NCBI RefSeq assembly: GCF_052060035.1
Contig: NZ_JBPOEA010000001.1
Span: forward strand, 62,001-126,000
Length of the DNA stretch: 64,000 bases
From: Fodinibius sp052060035
Lineage (GTDB): Bacteria; Bacteroidota; Rhodothermia; Balneolales; Balneolaceae
Direction: 5' to 3'
The first letter of the stretch is position 1. Every line of letters begins with the position of its first letter. Under the pieces are notes generated by a model, which saw nothing but the letters and a program-made list of their open reading frames with translations, did no database searches and was not told where the DNA came from. The translations under genes were made by a program, and so were the position numbers. Below are positions 37,095 through 46,354 of this stretch, piece after piece.

Positions 37095-37123
37095 GAGTAT
37101 GTAAAAAGAAGATTTCTCTATTA

Positions 37124-39475
37124 TTATTCTTCCGGAATATTGTAATCAATGTTATCCGGTTGATAATCGCCCAGTAAGTGTTCGGCAAAGTAGCGCCAGC
37201 GAAGCCGTTCAAAATAAGGTGAATAATCTCCAAACCCATGACGCTGGCCGGGCAGCATCATAAAGTCGAATTTTTTACCACTTTCAATGAGCGCATTGGC
37301 TAATCGAATAGTATTGGCCGGGTGCACATTGTTATCTACGGTGCCGTGGACCAGCATAAGATTTCCTTCAAGGTTTTGAGCAAGATCAATATTGGTCTCA
37401 ATTTCTGACTGGAATTCAGTTTCTGTTTTCACCGAATCCGATGAAGTGCTGTCGGCTTCTACTTGGTTTTCTACTCCTTTTACGCCATGATGGATTTCGC
37501 TCCACCACATATTGTAAATATTGTTGTCGTGATTTCCGGCTGAGGATACCGCCACATCATAAAAGTCAGGATAACTTAGTAGGGCTGCCGTACTCATAAA
37601 TCCACCACCGGAGTGCCCGTAAATACCAACCTGGTCGATGTCAATATATGAGTGACGCGATGCCAGTTGTTCCAGCGCATATTTGTTGTCTTCAAGCGGA
37701 TAGTCGCGCAAGTCGCCGTATCCATAATTGTGGTAGTATTTGCTTCGGATGGGGCTCCCGCCGCGCTGTCCCATGGCAACTACGATAAATCCAAGTTGGG
37801 AAAGAGCCGTCTCATCCACATGACGGAATCCGATAGGGAAGGGTTCGGTTTGTGGTCCGGGATAGACGTAGGTGATGATGGGATAACTTTTGGTGGAGTC
37901 AAAATCAAAAGGCTTCCACATTACCCCGTATAAATCGGTGGCATCGTCAGCTGCTTTAATGCTAAATGTTTCGGGGGCCTGCCATCCGGCTTCTTTTAAA
38001 CGACTAACGTCGGTTTCTTCAAGCGTGGTTATTACGTCACCATCTTCATTACGGAGGACAGAACGCGTAGGTTGATCAACGCGGGAATAATTGTCTATAA
38101 AAAAGTTGCCTTTATCAGAGGCGCTGATATTATGGGTCGCCTTTTCGGGCGTGAGTCGCTCTATACCAGAGCCGTCAAAATTAACTTTGTAGAGTTGCGC
38201 ATAATAAGGATTCATGTCAGCTTCGCGGCCATAGCCTTCAAAGTAGAGCGTGCGGTCGGTGGTATCGATCTTGGCAATATCACTGGCAACAAAATAACCG
38301 TCTGTAATTTTATTCTTCAGATTGCCGGTTTTATCATACAGGTAATACTGTCCCCAGCCGGTGCGCTCCGACCACCAAATAAATTCTTCGCCTTCGTCAA
38401 TAATGGCCAGATTAGCCAGCATTACATTAAAATAGGGGTTACTTTCTTCGCTGAAGAGTACTTCCGTTTCACCGGTTTCTGTATCGGATTTGAGCACGTC
38501 AATTTTATTCCACTCGCGGTTGCGGCGCAGCATATACAGATAGTCGGATCCCGTTCCGGTATAGATGCCGCCATTATTGAAGTAAGCACCACCGATGACT
38601 TCATCCGTCCATTTTTCCTTATCGGTATCCAGTTTAACGCCTTCGGTATTTTGGAGGGTGTCAGCCTTGAAAGCCCACATTTCGTGTTGGGGGACATTTT
38701 CTTCGCCGGGCATGGGATATTTGTACGTTTCGAGCTCGGGACGTTCTTTCAGGGAGTTGATGACCCACAGTTCTTCGACATCGCGCTGGTCGGTGCGCTT
38801 GGCATACAGTTTATTGGAGTCCTCGAACCACTCAGCGACTGATTGCAGTTTTTTATTGCTCGTGGTATCTCCGGCATCAGCCTGAAAGCTATACCACCGT
38901 TCGCCATCATCCGTAAGCTGATATTCCGTACTGTCGGGATCATCGGCATTCATCAGGTAGAGGTTGTGATTCTTGGCGTAAGCAATCCAGCTGCTGTCGG
39001 GAGAATAGGTAGCCCAGCGCTCGTTGGATTTCTCTTTCAGCGAATCCCCTTTAATGAGTTTGTTGTTTTCGAGCTTGTACTTAAAATTGATGCTGTCAAC
39101 GTGAAAGGTGAACAGACCATCTTTGACATTATATTCAAAGTCACCGAGCTCCAGTTTTTTGTGATTAAAGGTCTTGCTGAACGTTTCTGAAAGCTGCGCG
39201 GCCATTTCTTTGCGATTAAAAAGAGGACTTTTTTCTCCATCTTCAGCATCCACAAAATACCAGTGGGTTCCGGTTGGATTTTCATAGCTGTACCAAAAAC
39301 GATCCTGGTCTTCAATCCACTGGGGATTTACTTGGGTATCGCCCGTCATCTTTTCCATACGATCTTCGGTAAAGCGCTGGGCAGCTTCAAAATTCGCCTT
39401 TTGGGCTTGTGCAGTAAATGAAACAAGCATTAGCCCAATAAATAGTAAATAGCCTCGCATTCTTGATTGTAGCAT
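37124..39475 (-). CDS. S9 family peptidase, dipeptidyl peptidase IV-like
   Basis: The 783-residue exported protein has a signal peptide (ending FTAQAQ), a DPP-IV N-terminal propeller (about 60-500; RWATYSPDSSWIAYAKNHNLYL) and a prolyl-oligopeptidase catalytic domain. The triad is Ser622 (YGHSGGG), Asp714 (HGTVDNNVHP) and His746 (PGQRHGFG). An unusual hydrophilic insertion (about residues 665-690, rich in Asp, Glu, Ser) lies between Ser and Asp. It likely releases dipeptides in the periplasm. M6 (39460) is an alternative start that shortens the signal region. Confidence 0.93.
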   Translation of the reverse strand: MLQSRMRGYLLFIGLMLVSFTAQAQKANFEAAQRFTEDRMEKMTGDTQVNPQWIEDQDRFWYSYENPTGTHWYFVDAEDGEKSPLFNRKEMAAQLSETFSKTFNHKKLELGDFEYNVKDGLFTFHVDSINFKYKLENNKLIKGDSLKEKSNERWATYSPDSSWIAYAKNHNLYLMNADDPDSTEYQLTDDGERWYSFQADAGDTTSNKKLQSVAEWFEDSNKLYAKRTDQRDVEELWVINSLKERPELETYKYPMPGEENVPQHEMWAFKADTLQNTEGVKLDTDKEKWTDEVIGGAYFNNGGIYTGTGSDYLYMLRRNREWNKIDVLKSDTETGETEVLFSEESNPYFNVMLANLAIIDEGEEFIWWSERTGWGQYYLYDKTGNLKNKITDGYFVASDIAKIDTTDRTLYFEGYGREADMNPYYAQLYKVNFDGSGIERLTPEKATHNISASDKGNFFIDNYSRVDQPTRSVLRNEDGDVITTLEETDVSRLKEAGWQAPETFSIKAADDATDLYGVMWKPFDFDSTKSYPIITYVYPGPQTEPFPIGFRHVDETALSQLGFIVVAMGQRGGSPIRSKYYHNYGYGDLRDYPLEDNKYALEQLASRHSYIDIDQVGIYGHSGGGFMSTAALLSYPDFYDVAVSSAGNHDNNIYNMWWSEIHHGVKGVENQVEADSTSSDSVKTETEFQSEIETNIDLAQNLEGNLMLVHGTVDNNVHPANTIRLANALIESGKKFDFMMLPGQRHGFGDYSPYFERLRWRYFAEHLLGDYQPDNIDYNIPEE

Positions 39476-39638
39476 AACGTATAATAGTGCCGGTTAATAA
39501 AAGTTGGGTAGTATTTATAAAATTGATGCAATGGTTGTAAAAGAATAGCAGGTAAAAGATCGTAAAAAAAGCAGATTTTTATCAGGCAATGAAATGCAAA
39601 ACTAATAAATATGATAACAGGCGAATAAGAAATACCTG

Positions 39639-40166
39639 TTACTCAAAGTGCTTTTTCTCTTTCTCGAAATCTTCATCTGAAACAAGTCCCTGTTGCCATA
39701 ATCCCGTCAGGTAATCCATGCGCTCCATCGAACCCGGATTACCTTCAGGTTGCTCCGGTTTGGTTTGTTCTTTTTTCTGTAAGCGCTCCTTTTGGAAGGA
39801 AATCGCTTTTTCCAGCATCTTTTTCAAGGCGAATGGATCAGCTACCCCTCGAAGCCTCATAGAAGTAGCCGTAGTGTTAAGCGTAATGTTCCCAACGGAA
39901 ACCTTTTTTTGCAACCAACTTTGCTCAACTGATACGCGCTCAATATTAACCAGATCAATGTTGCGTTGGTACTTATTATCTCGTGAAGAAATCTTGGTAT
40001 CGCTAAAAGTATAGGTGTACTTTTTTTGTCGCTTATATACCAAGTAAAGTCCCACTAAGCCAATCCCAAAAAGAGGAATAAACAGTACTGAGAGGGCATA
40101 TCCAAGCAGATGATTCTTCCAGCTGGTCTGCAGCGTGATGGTTTTTTCTGAAGTTTGATCGGCCAT
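39639..40166 (-). CDS. PH-like membrane protein with C-terminal SHOCT motif
   Basis: The protein (175 residues from ATG 40166; a TTG at 40175 would add three) has two close hydrophobic segments (HLLGYALSVLFIPLFGIGLVGLYLVY), a beta-rich bacterial PH-like domain (YTYTFSDTKISSRDNKYQRNIDLVNIERVSV, GVADPFALKKMLEKAI), a charged linker and a C-terminal SHOCT-type helix pair (MDYLTGLWQQGLVSDEDFEKEKKHF). Function unknown. It stands alone on the minus strand next to the ccm operon. Confidence 0.7.
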   Translation of the reverse strand: MADQTSEKTITLQTSWKNHLLGYALSVLFIPLFGIGLVGLYLVYKRQKKYTYTFSDTKISSRDNKYQRNIDLVNIERVSVEQSWLQKKVSVGNITLNTTATSMRLRGVADPFALKKMLEKAISFQKERLQKKEQTKPEQPEGNPGSMERMDYLTGLWQQGLVSDEDFEKEKKHFE

Positions 40167-40321
40167 AAGGTTCAAGCTTTTTGGCAGTTAGTTGATCTGT
40201 TGTAAATGTAGGTAAAATTCAGCAAAGACTAAGGCGAAAAAACTAATTTTTCCCAAACAGATTTCATATATTATCAGGCTTTCATAATCACAGCATCGTT
40301 AGTGATGTAAGAATTTTTTTC

Positions 40322-40990
40322 ATGAGACTTAAACCCTGGAAATATATTGTCGCTGTCTGGATGACAGCTGTTATCATCGCCGGCTTTTTGATCCCCATTC
40401 CCGATATCCCAATCCTCAAAGAATCGGCACGTAATTTGTTTTTGCACGTACCCATGTGGTTTACCATGTCGGTCTGTTTTGCAGCGGGATTATATTACAG
40501 TATCCGTTATCTGAACAATCCGATCATGAAGTTTGATCGTAAAGCAGAAACGGCCACGCAGGTAGGCCTTATTTTTGGTATTTGTGGATTGATAACCGGT
40601 GCGATATGGGCCCGTTTCACCTGGGGCACATGGTGGACGTTTGCCGAACCCCGTATGAACTTATCGGCATTGGGGATGCTGATTTATGTGGCTTATTTTG
40701 TATTACGAACGGCTTTTAATAATCCCGAAAAAAGAGCTAAAATTGCTGCCGTTTTCAATGTGTTTGCCGCCACAACGATTCCATTTTTACTGTATATTAT
40801 CCCGCGTCAGCTGCCAAGCCTGCATCCGGGCGCCGAAGGCAATCCGGCTTTTAGCGAAATAACGGCTCCGGAGCTGCGATATATTTTCTATCCTGCTGTT
40901 GTTGGCTTTATTGCGCTGGCCGTTTGGCTGAATGACATTCTTAATCGCTACAAAACTGTAAAGCATTTAACTGATCAACAACGAGCATGA
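40322..40990 (+). CDS. ccmC: Cytochrome c maturation protein CcmC (heme export)
   Basis: The 222-residue membrane protein has six hydrophobic segments and the tryptophan-rich heme-handling motif WGTWWTFAEPRMN near residue 105. Conserved histidines lie in LFLHVPMW and SLHPG on either side. It presents heme to CcmE. It opens a ccmC-ccmD-ccmE-ccmF operon whose genes overlap or nearly touch; ccmA and ccmB are not adjacent. Confidence 0.9.
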   Translation: MRLKPWKYIVAVWMTAVIIAGFLIPIPDIPILKESARNLFLHVPMWFTMSVCFAAGLYYSIRYLNNPIMKFDRKAETATQVGLIFGICGLITGAIWARFTWGTWWTFAEPRMNLSALGMLIYVAYFVLRTAFNNPEKRAKIAAVFNVFAATTIPFLLYIIPRQLPSLHPGAEGNPAFSEITAPELRYIFYPAVVGFIALAVWLNDILNRYKTVKHLTDQQRA

Positions 40991-41259
40991 AATTTTTTCC
41001 TATTCAGGTACAAGAAGATACCGTTGCTGCCGTTGATACATTGACAAAGCAATATTCTCAAAAATGGGATGGCGCAGCCGGCTTGGATCAAGCCAGCCCG
41101 TTAATACAAACAGTAGCTTCGAACGATCTCATTTTTATAGTGTTGGGGGTCAGTCTTGTTATTTGGTTTGTGTTACTGTTTTTCATCATCAGAGTGGATA
41201 AAAAAGTGAGCAAATTAGAAGAAGAAATTGAAAAATCTAATGTCCAGGAAACGTCATGA
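40987..41259 (+). CDS. ccmD: CcmD-like small membrane protein
   Basis: The 90-residue protein has one central transmembrane helix (LIFIVLGVSLVIWFVLLFFIIRV) followed by a charged coiled tail, the shape of CcmD. It overlaps ccmC by 4 nt (ATGA) and ccmE by 4 nt. The N-terminal ~45 residues are longer than in E. coli CcmD. Assignment rests on position and shape. Confidence 0.75.
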   Translation: MKFFPIQVQEDTVAAVDTLTKQYSQKWDGAAGLDQASPLIQTVASNDLIFIVLGVSLVIWFVLLFFIIRVDKKVSKLEEEIEKSNVQETS

Positions 41260-41657
41260 AACCTAAACTCATTATTGGCATAATTGCTATTGTCGGGTTT
41301 ACATCGTTGTTGATGTATAACTTCGGAAACAGCATTAGCACCTACGTAAACTTTGAACAGGCCTCAGGTATGGAAGGTGCCCACGTGGTAGGCAAGTGGG
41401 ACGACTCTCAAGATTATGGCTTTTCGATGGAGACCAAGCAGTTTTCTTTTTATATGGAAGATCAAGACGGCAATGTTCGTCGGGTCATTTATCCCAAGCC
41501 CAAGCCGAACAATTTTGAAGAGGCCGACCAGCTGGTCGTAATCGGTGAGATGCAAAACGGGGTATTTTATGCCAACGATATGTTGATGAAATGCCCATCA
41601 AAATATAATAATGCCGATGAAGCTGAATTTGAAAGAGCAACGGCCTCCAGGGGTTAA
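41256..41657 (+). CDS. ccmE: Heme chaperone CcmE, cysteine (CxxxY) type
   Basis: The 133-residue protein has an N-terminal membrane anchor and an OB-fold periplasmic domain (VVGKWDD, ADQLVVIGEMQNGVFYANDMLMKCPSKY). Classic CcmE binds heme covalently through His in HxxxY; here the site reads CPSKY with Cys113 and Tyr117. CxxxY CcmE is known from some anaerobes and archaea. It overlaps ccmD and precedes ccmF by 6 nt. Confidence 0.88.
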   Translation: MKPKLIIGIIAIVGFTSLLMYNFGNSISTYVNFEQASGMEGAHVVGKWDDSQDYGFSMETKQFSFYMEDQDGNVRRVIYPKPKPNNFEEADQLVVIGEMQNGVFYANDMLMKCPSKYNNADEAEFERATASRG

Positions 41658-41663
41658 TATTTT

Positions 41664-44156
41664 ATGATTGGTTTTTTAGGAAATCTTTTTATCAATGCCG
41701 CATTTGCCTGTTCAATTCTGGCGGCAATAGGATATTACATATACGCAAAGAACGAGAACCCCCAGCACTTCAAGATATCGAACTGGCTGTTTGGGATACA
41801 GGGCATTTTTCTGCTGGTTGCATCGGGATTACTGATGTACCTTATTCTTACCCACCAGTTTAATTTCTATTATGTTTATAATTATACCAGCAGCGATCTA
41901 CAGTTTAAGTACCTGATTTCAGCCTTTTGGGGCGGACAGGAGGGGAGCTTTATGCTTTGGGTGTTCTTATCAACCCTCATTGGGCTGGGGCTGATGAGAT
42001 GGACCCGCGAGCCATACCGTGGTCCGGTGCTCTTTTTTCTGACGTTAACACAGGTCTTTTTACTCTCGATGGTATCGGGTATCTCGTTGGGTGATTTTCA
42101 ACTTGGAGCTTCTCCATTTCGGTCGTTGGCCGAAGCGATGCCCAATGCCCCGTTTCTGCAATCCAATCCTGATTTTGTCCCGCAGGACGGCAAGGGGTTA
42201 AATGATCTGCTTAAAAGTCCCTGGATGATGATTCATCCCCCCATTTTATTCATGGGGTTCGCGATGATGACCGTCCCATACTGTTTTGCGATGGCTGCCC
42301 TCTGGAAGCGCAAGTATAATGAGTGGGTAGATCCCGCTTTGCCGTGGACATTAGGGGCTAATGTTGCTTTGCTGACTGCTATTTTCTTAGGCGGGTACTG
42401 GGCTTATGTAACGCTGTCATTTGGTGGATACTGGGCTTGGGATCCTGTTGAAAACGCCTCATTTGTACCGTGGCTGCTTGGTACGGCCGGCATCCATACG
42501 ATGATTATCCAGCGGAAAAGTTCTACCTCACAGAAAGCTTCTATTCTGTTCGCCATATTGGCGTATGTGGCTATTGTTTATGAAACATTCCTGACGCGTT
42601 CGGGAATTTTGTCCGACTCTTCGGTGCACAGCTTTGTTGATCTGGGGTTATATAACCAGCTCGTCATATTTATGGCGGCTGTCACTATTATTGGGTTGGG
42701 ACTGTTTTTCTATCGATATAAAGAGTTGCCCTCTCAGGAGAAAGAGTCCAAATTTCTGAGCCGCGAGTTTATGACATTCGCCGGTGCCATGGTGCTATTT
42801 CTAATTGGGCTTGTGATTATTTTAGGTACAAGCTCACCCATCATCGGGCGTTTGTTTGTTGAGAATCCCACACCTCCCGAGGTCAGCTTTTATAACGAAT
42901 GGACCATGCCATTGGCTATTATAGCGGCAATAATGACTGTACTGGGGCAGTTCTTGTTCTGGAAACGTCAGGATGGGGAGTCGCTGGCGGCCGATCTGTT
43001 ATGGCCGGTTGCGATAAGCTGTGTTGCAGCACTGGCTACCATTATGATAGGGGATGTTCGCAATATTTATTACATGGTATATCTGTTGGCTTCCTGGTTT
43101 GCTGTGATTGGCAATAGCGTAATCATGTATCGACTGATCCGCAAGAAGCCCATACTCATTGGAGGGGTATTGAGTCATGTTGGTTTCGGAATTTTACTGC
43201 TTGGGATACTGGCTTCATCAGCCTATAACGAAATGCTTTTAGATGATTCTGTTAAAAATTATAATGCTGCCATTGAGCGGGGGGAGGTTACTGATGAGCA
43301 GGGATTCCAAAAAACGCAGAAGGTGAACTTTCTGGAGCTGAAACTAAATCAGCCCAAAGTTATTGATGATCGCTATAAAGTTACCTTCGATGGATTTACG
43401 CTTAAAAATCAGGAGCGACCGGGACAGCAAGAGTATCGCATTAAATTTGAGCCTGCTGATGGAGAAGGAGAGCAATTTGTGCTGAACCCACAGGTCTACC
43501 CGATGTTGTCATCTTCTTCGCAATCTGAAATTCAATGGTCGGTGGATCCTGATGTGCGTACCGGATTGATGAGTGATATTTACTTATATGTGGCTGGCAG
43601 TTCCTTTGTGGAGCGCCGTAATGACGAAGCCAAAGAAGCAGCGGCCAAACGCCGGGGTATGGCCTCAACCGAGGATGATACCGTAAAAGTTCAAGAAGTA
43701 AGTATTGGACGTGGTCAAACGATAAAAGTTGGAGAGTTTGATCTTTCTTTTGAAGATTATCAAGAGGTAGATAATCAACAGCTAAAAGATAGCACGATTG
43801 TAGCCATTCGGGCCAATCTTAGGTTGACCCAACGCGGTAGTGATTCTTCGGTACCACTCCGACCGTTGTTTTCCATCTACGTGCAGGATGACGAAAACTG
43901 GACCTACGCTCCGCCGGTCCCCATACCGGGTTATGAGGATGCAAGTGTTCAGTTTACCAGTGTTGACCCGTCAAATGGCGGCATTGATCTTAAAATCCGA
44001 GGGATTGATACAGAAGTGGAGGAGCAATGGGTACTGCTCGTTGCCGAAGAAAAGCCATTTATTTCGGTAGTTTGGCTGGGCACCTTTTTACTGATGGCTG
44101 GATTTAGCGTTTCCATTTTTCGACATTGGGGAAGAGAACGAAAAAAATCCGACTAA
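41664..44156 (+). CDS. ccmF: Cytochrome c heme lyase CcmF
   Basis: The 830-residue polytopic protein has the WWD-type heme motif GGYWAWDPVENASFVPWLLG and many transmembrane helices. Conserved histidines occur in MMIHPP, GIHTMI and SVHSF. The long periplasmic part between the last helices (about 540-790) is larger than in E. coli CcmF (about 650 residues in total), which explains the length. It attaches heme from CcmE to apocytochrome c. Confidence 0.93.
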   Translation: MIGFLGNLFINAAFACSILAAIGYYIYAKNENPQHFKISNWLFGIQGIFLLVASGLLMYLILTHQFNFYYVYNYTSSDLQFKYLISAFWGGQEGSFMLWVFLSTLIGLGLMRWTREPYRGPVLFFLTLTQVFLLSMVSGISLGDFQLGASPFRSLAEAMPNAPFLQSNPDFVPQDGKGLNDLLKSPWMMIHPPILFMGFAMMTVPYCFAMAALWKRKYNEWVDPALPWTLGANVALLTAIFLGGYWAYVTLSFGGYWAWDPVENASFVPWLLGTAGIHTMIIQRKSSTSQKASILFAILAYVAIVYETFLTRSGILSDSSVHSFVDLGLYNQLVIFMAAVTIIGLGLFFYRYKELPSQEKESKFLSREFMTFAGAMVLFLIGLVIILGTSSPIIGRLFVENPTPPEVSFYNEWTMPLAIIAAIMTVLGQFLFWKRQDGESLAADLLWPVAISCVAALATIMIGDVRNIYYMVYLLASWFAVIGNSVIMYRLIRKKPILIGGVLSHVGFGILLLGILASSAYNEMLLDDSVKNYNAAIERGEVTDEQGFQKTQKVNFLELKLNQPKVIDDRYKVTFDGFTLKNQERPGQQEYRIKFEPADGEGEQFVLNPQVYPMLSSSSQSEIQWSVDPDVRTGLMSDIYLYVAGSSFVERRNDEAKEAAAKRRGMASTEDDTVKVQEVSIGRGQTIKVGEFDLSFEDYQEVDNQQLKDSTIVAIRANLRLTQRGSDSSVPLRPLFSIYVQDDENWTYAPPVPIPGYEDASVQFTSVDPSNGGIDLKIRGIDTEVEEQWVLLVAEEKPFISVVWLGTFLLMAGFSVSIFRHWGRERKKSD

Positions 44157-44158
44157 TC

Positions 44159-44806
44159 ATGCGCCAATATCTACCGGTCTTGTTGCTGATAATAACATTT
44201 GTTGCAGCAAATGCCGACCGGTCTTGGGCGCAACAACCCGATCCCAAAGTCGCATTTCTAAAATCCATGGCCGTTCCGGGGTGGGGTCACTATCATGTGG
44301 ATCATAACAATTGGCGGCGCGGACAATATCATCTTGCCGCCGATCTGGTTTTGATTCTCAGCTATGCAGGGTTTTCTATTCATTCCAATAATCTGCAGCA
44401 AAACTGGTATGCCTACGGCCGACAACAGGCCGGAGTGACTATTGAAGGTCGCAGTCGGCAGTTTCAATTAGCTGTTGAGAATTTTGATAATTTGGAAGCC
44501 TACAATGATTACCAAGCGCGTAGCCGTAATTGGGATCAGATTTTTGATGACGTTCCCCAAAATCGATGGCAGTGGTCGGGTCGTGAACAACGACTGCAAT
44601 ATCGCGACTTGCGCACCCGATTTGAACAGATAGATCAGCAACTGCCGGCCTTGCTGGGATTGATGGTGGTTAATAGAGTGATAAGCGGTATTAGTGCCTA
44701 CAATCGGGCCCAAAAGAAGCAGGATTCGAAGGTAAGTAGTTCACTTTATTTATCGCCTTATCACCGCACCGATGGACTGGTAGCTAATCTAAGGATAAAA
44801 TTTTAG
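44159..44806 (+). CDS. DUF5683-like exported protein
   Basis: From ATG 44159 the product has 215 residues with a signal peptide (MRQYLPVLLLIITFVAANADRSWAQQ). AFLKSMAVPGWGHYH followed by WRRGQYHLAADL resembles DUF5683, and its opening matches the pattern of the partial gene at the left edge of the window. A longer frame from TTG 44126 would overlap ccmF and spoil the signal peptide, so it was rejected. truA follows after 3 nt. Function unknown. Confidence 0.72.
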   Translation: MRQYLPVLLLIITFVAANADRSWAQQPDPKVAFLKSMAVPGWGHYHVDHNNWRRGQYHLAADLVLILSYAGFSIHSNNLQQNWYAYGRQQAGVTIEGRSRQFQLAVENFDNLEAYNDYQARSRNWDQIFDDVPQNRWQWSGREQRLQYRDLRTRFEQIDQQLPALLGLMVVNRVISGISAYNRAQKKQDSKVSSSLYLSPYHRTDGLVANLRIKF

Positions 44807-44809
44807 CAT

Positions 44810-45547
44810 ATGCCGCGATATAAGGTTTCGATAGAATTTAATGGCACCCGGTACAGCGGCTGGCAAAAGCAGCCGAATAGTAATACCGTGGAAGAAGAGA
44901 TTGAATCGGCATTGTCCAGGATCTTGACTCAACCTGTTGATGTAATCGGCCAGGGCCGTACAGATAGCGGGGTGCACGCCGAAGAGCAGGTGGCACATTT
45001 TGATTTTCCCGAGCCACTTGACCGCGACCGTATTCTATATGCCTTGCTGGGCGTGTTGCCGCACGATATTGCCGTCTGGGAGATGCAGCAGGTTTCGGAC
45101 GATTTCCACGCTCGTTTTGATGCTACCGCACGACGCTATCGGTACCAGATTATACGACGTCCGGCACCACTAATGCGATCAATGTCTGAACTGGTCCTTG
45201 ATGAACTGAATTTTGAAGCGATGCGTTACTGTGCCCAAAAAATTGAAGGGTCGCACAACTTTGACAGCTTCACCAAGCCCGATAATGAAAATCCCGATTC
45301 AGTTTGTGAGGTCGCCGAATCTTCTTTCTCCGAAAGCAGTTACCAGCTTTGTTACCATATCGAAGCCAATCGGTTTGTTCGTCACATGGTGCGCAGGTTG
45401 GTGGGAACTATGATGGAGGTGGGAAAGGGCAGCAGAACGGTTGAAGAGTTTAATGATATGATTAATAACCCCAGCAAAAATAAGAATGCCCATGGAGCCG
45501 CTGCACAGGGTCTTATTCTGGAAAAAGTAAGGTACGAAAAAAGCTAA
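44810..45547 (+). CDS. truA: tRNA pseudouridine(38-40) synthase TruA
   Basis: The 245-residue protein has the catalytic Asp52 in QGRTDSGVHA, and FNGTRYSGWQKQPN, FDATARRYRYQII and FVRHMVRRLVGTM are typical TruA motifs. It isomerises U38-U40 in the anticodon arm. It is the last protein gene before tRNA-Asn. Confidence 0.96.
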   Translation: MPRYKVSIEFNGTRYSGWQKQPNSNTVEEEIESALSRILTQPVDVIGQGRTDSGVHAEEQVAHFDFPEPLDRDRILYALLGVLPHDIAVWEMQQVSDDFHARFDATARRYRYQIIRRPAPLMRSMSELVLDELNFEAMRYCAQKIEGSHNFDSFTKPDNENPDSVCEVAESSFSESSYQLCYHIEANRFVRHMVRRLVGTMMEVGKGSRTVEEFNDMINNPSKNKNAHGAAAQGLILEKVRYEKS

Positions 45548-45556
45548 AAAAAATTC

Positions 45557-45588
45557 TTGACTCGGGTTACCTAAATCTATTATATTTG
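45557..45588 (+). promoter_or_regulatory. Promoter of tRNA-Asn
   Basis: TTGACT (45557) lies 21 nt (counted from TTG) before TATATTTG (45581-45588), matching the Bacteroidota -33/-7 pattern with slightly wide spacing. The mature tRNA begins 43 nt downstream. Confidence 0.65.
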
Positions 45589-45631
45589 TCCTCTCTTTGA
45601 AACGGTTGAAACATTTTCAAAAGAGTTACAT

Positions 45632-45703
45632 TCCTCGGTAGCTCAGCGGCAGAGCAATCGGCTGTTAACCGATGGGTCGTAGGTTCGAATCCTACCCGGG
45701 GAG
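45632..45703 (+). tRNA. tRNA-Asn (GTT)
   Basis: A complete 72-nt cloverleaf: acceptor TCCTCGG/CCGGGGA (45632-45638 with 45696-45702) with discriminator G, anticodon stem ATCGG/CCGAT around loop CTGTTAA (anticodon GTT), and T arm GTAGG-TTCGAAT-CCTAC. CCA is not encoded. A promoter and a terminator flank it. Confidence 0.97.
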
Positions 45704-45715
45704 CTCAAAAAATAT

Positions 45716-45755
45716 AAGGACTGATTGGCGAATGCCGGTCAGTCCTTTTTTATTT
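45716..45755 (+). terminator. Terminator of tRNA-Asn
   Basis: AAGGACTGA (45716-45724) and TCAGTCCTT (45739-45747) form a 9-bp stem extended by a GC-rich inner stem, followed by TTTTATTTT. Confidence 0.9.
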
Positions 45756-45854
45756 TAAGATTTTTCTTTACCAGCTTATTATCCGCGACATGTGGAAATC
45801 TAACTGAACCCCTCCTTATAATTTGCCCAGACATAAGTATAGTATCGGGCATTA

Positions 45855-45960
45855 TGTGATGTTTCTGAATGTACTCATTCGGCGTTAATCTCCTAGCGAA
45901 CTGTGAGGCCGGAAGGAGTTATACCCAGATCACAATCTTTTGGCGGCCATTTTCCAAGAA
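45855..45960 (-). pseudogene. IS3-family transposase (OrfB) C-terminal fragment, frameshifted
   Basis: Minus-strand translation gives YNSFRPHSSLGD and, one frame over, LTPNEYIQKHH. Together these equal the IS3 OrfB signature (D)YNxxRPHSSLGxLTPxEY with a frameshift and stop codons between. Only about 35 codons remain. AACTGAACCCCTCC at 45801-45814 could be one end of the element. Confidence 0.7.
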
Positions 45961-46219
45961 AAAACCAATGTAGGTTTAAACATTCTGTACCAAATGTGAG
46001 TATTATGGAGAGAATATATAATAAGAAATTAGTAGGATACCTGGTATTTCCATATTAACTTGTAGTAAATCAAGAGTTTAATGCAACTTTGAGTTGCCAT
46101 ATCTATTCAGAAGAAAGGCTTGAAATACTAGAAAAGCTAGCGTATTCATGATTGAACCGGAGGGAAAATGTCTTTATTCAAGGGAATTGTAGAAATGGTT
46201 ATGAAAAGACATCTCACTT

Positions 46220-46354
46220 CTAATAAGTACAAGACTGACAGAGACGGATCAAACAAAATTAATAGAGATTGTCGGTCATGAAAGAGTGACGCTTAACTAT
46301 GATAGTAAATCGTATTCAAATTGGACAAGCTCCAGCACCAAACGTCCGGTTTAG
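46220..46354 (+). pseudogene. Possible tyrosine recombinase C-terminal remnant
   Basis: A short frame ending at TAG 46352-46354 contains LIEIVGHERVTLNYDSKSY, similar to the GHxxxTxxxY end of some phage-type integrases. No other conserved integrase residues can be found upstream, so this is tentative. Confidence 0.28.

Noticed and set aside
38072..38842. 256-codon plus-strand frame opposite the S9 peptidase gene
   Set aside because: It is wholly antisense to a gene with an intact catalytic triad, and its hydrophobic composition is what antisense of acidic codons produces; no family resemblance.
44126..44158. Longer N-terminus of the DUF5683-like protein from TTG 44126
   Set aside because: It overlaps ccmF and adds a highly basic stretch before a complete signal peptide; ATG 44159 is more plausible.
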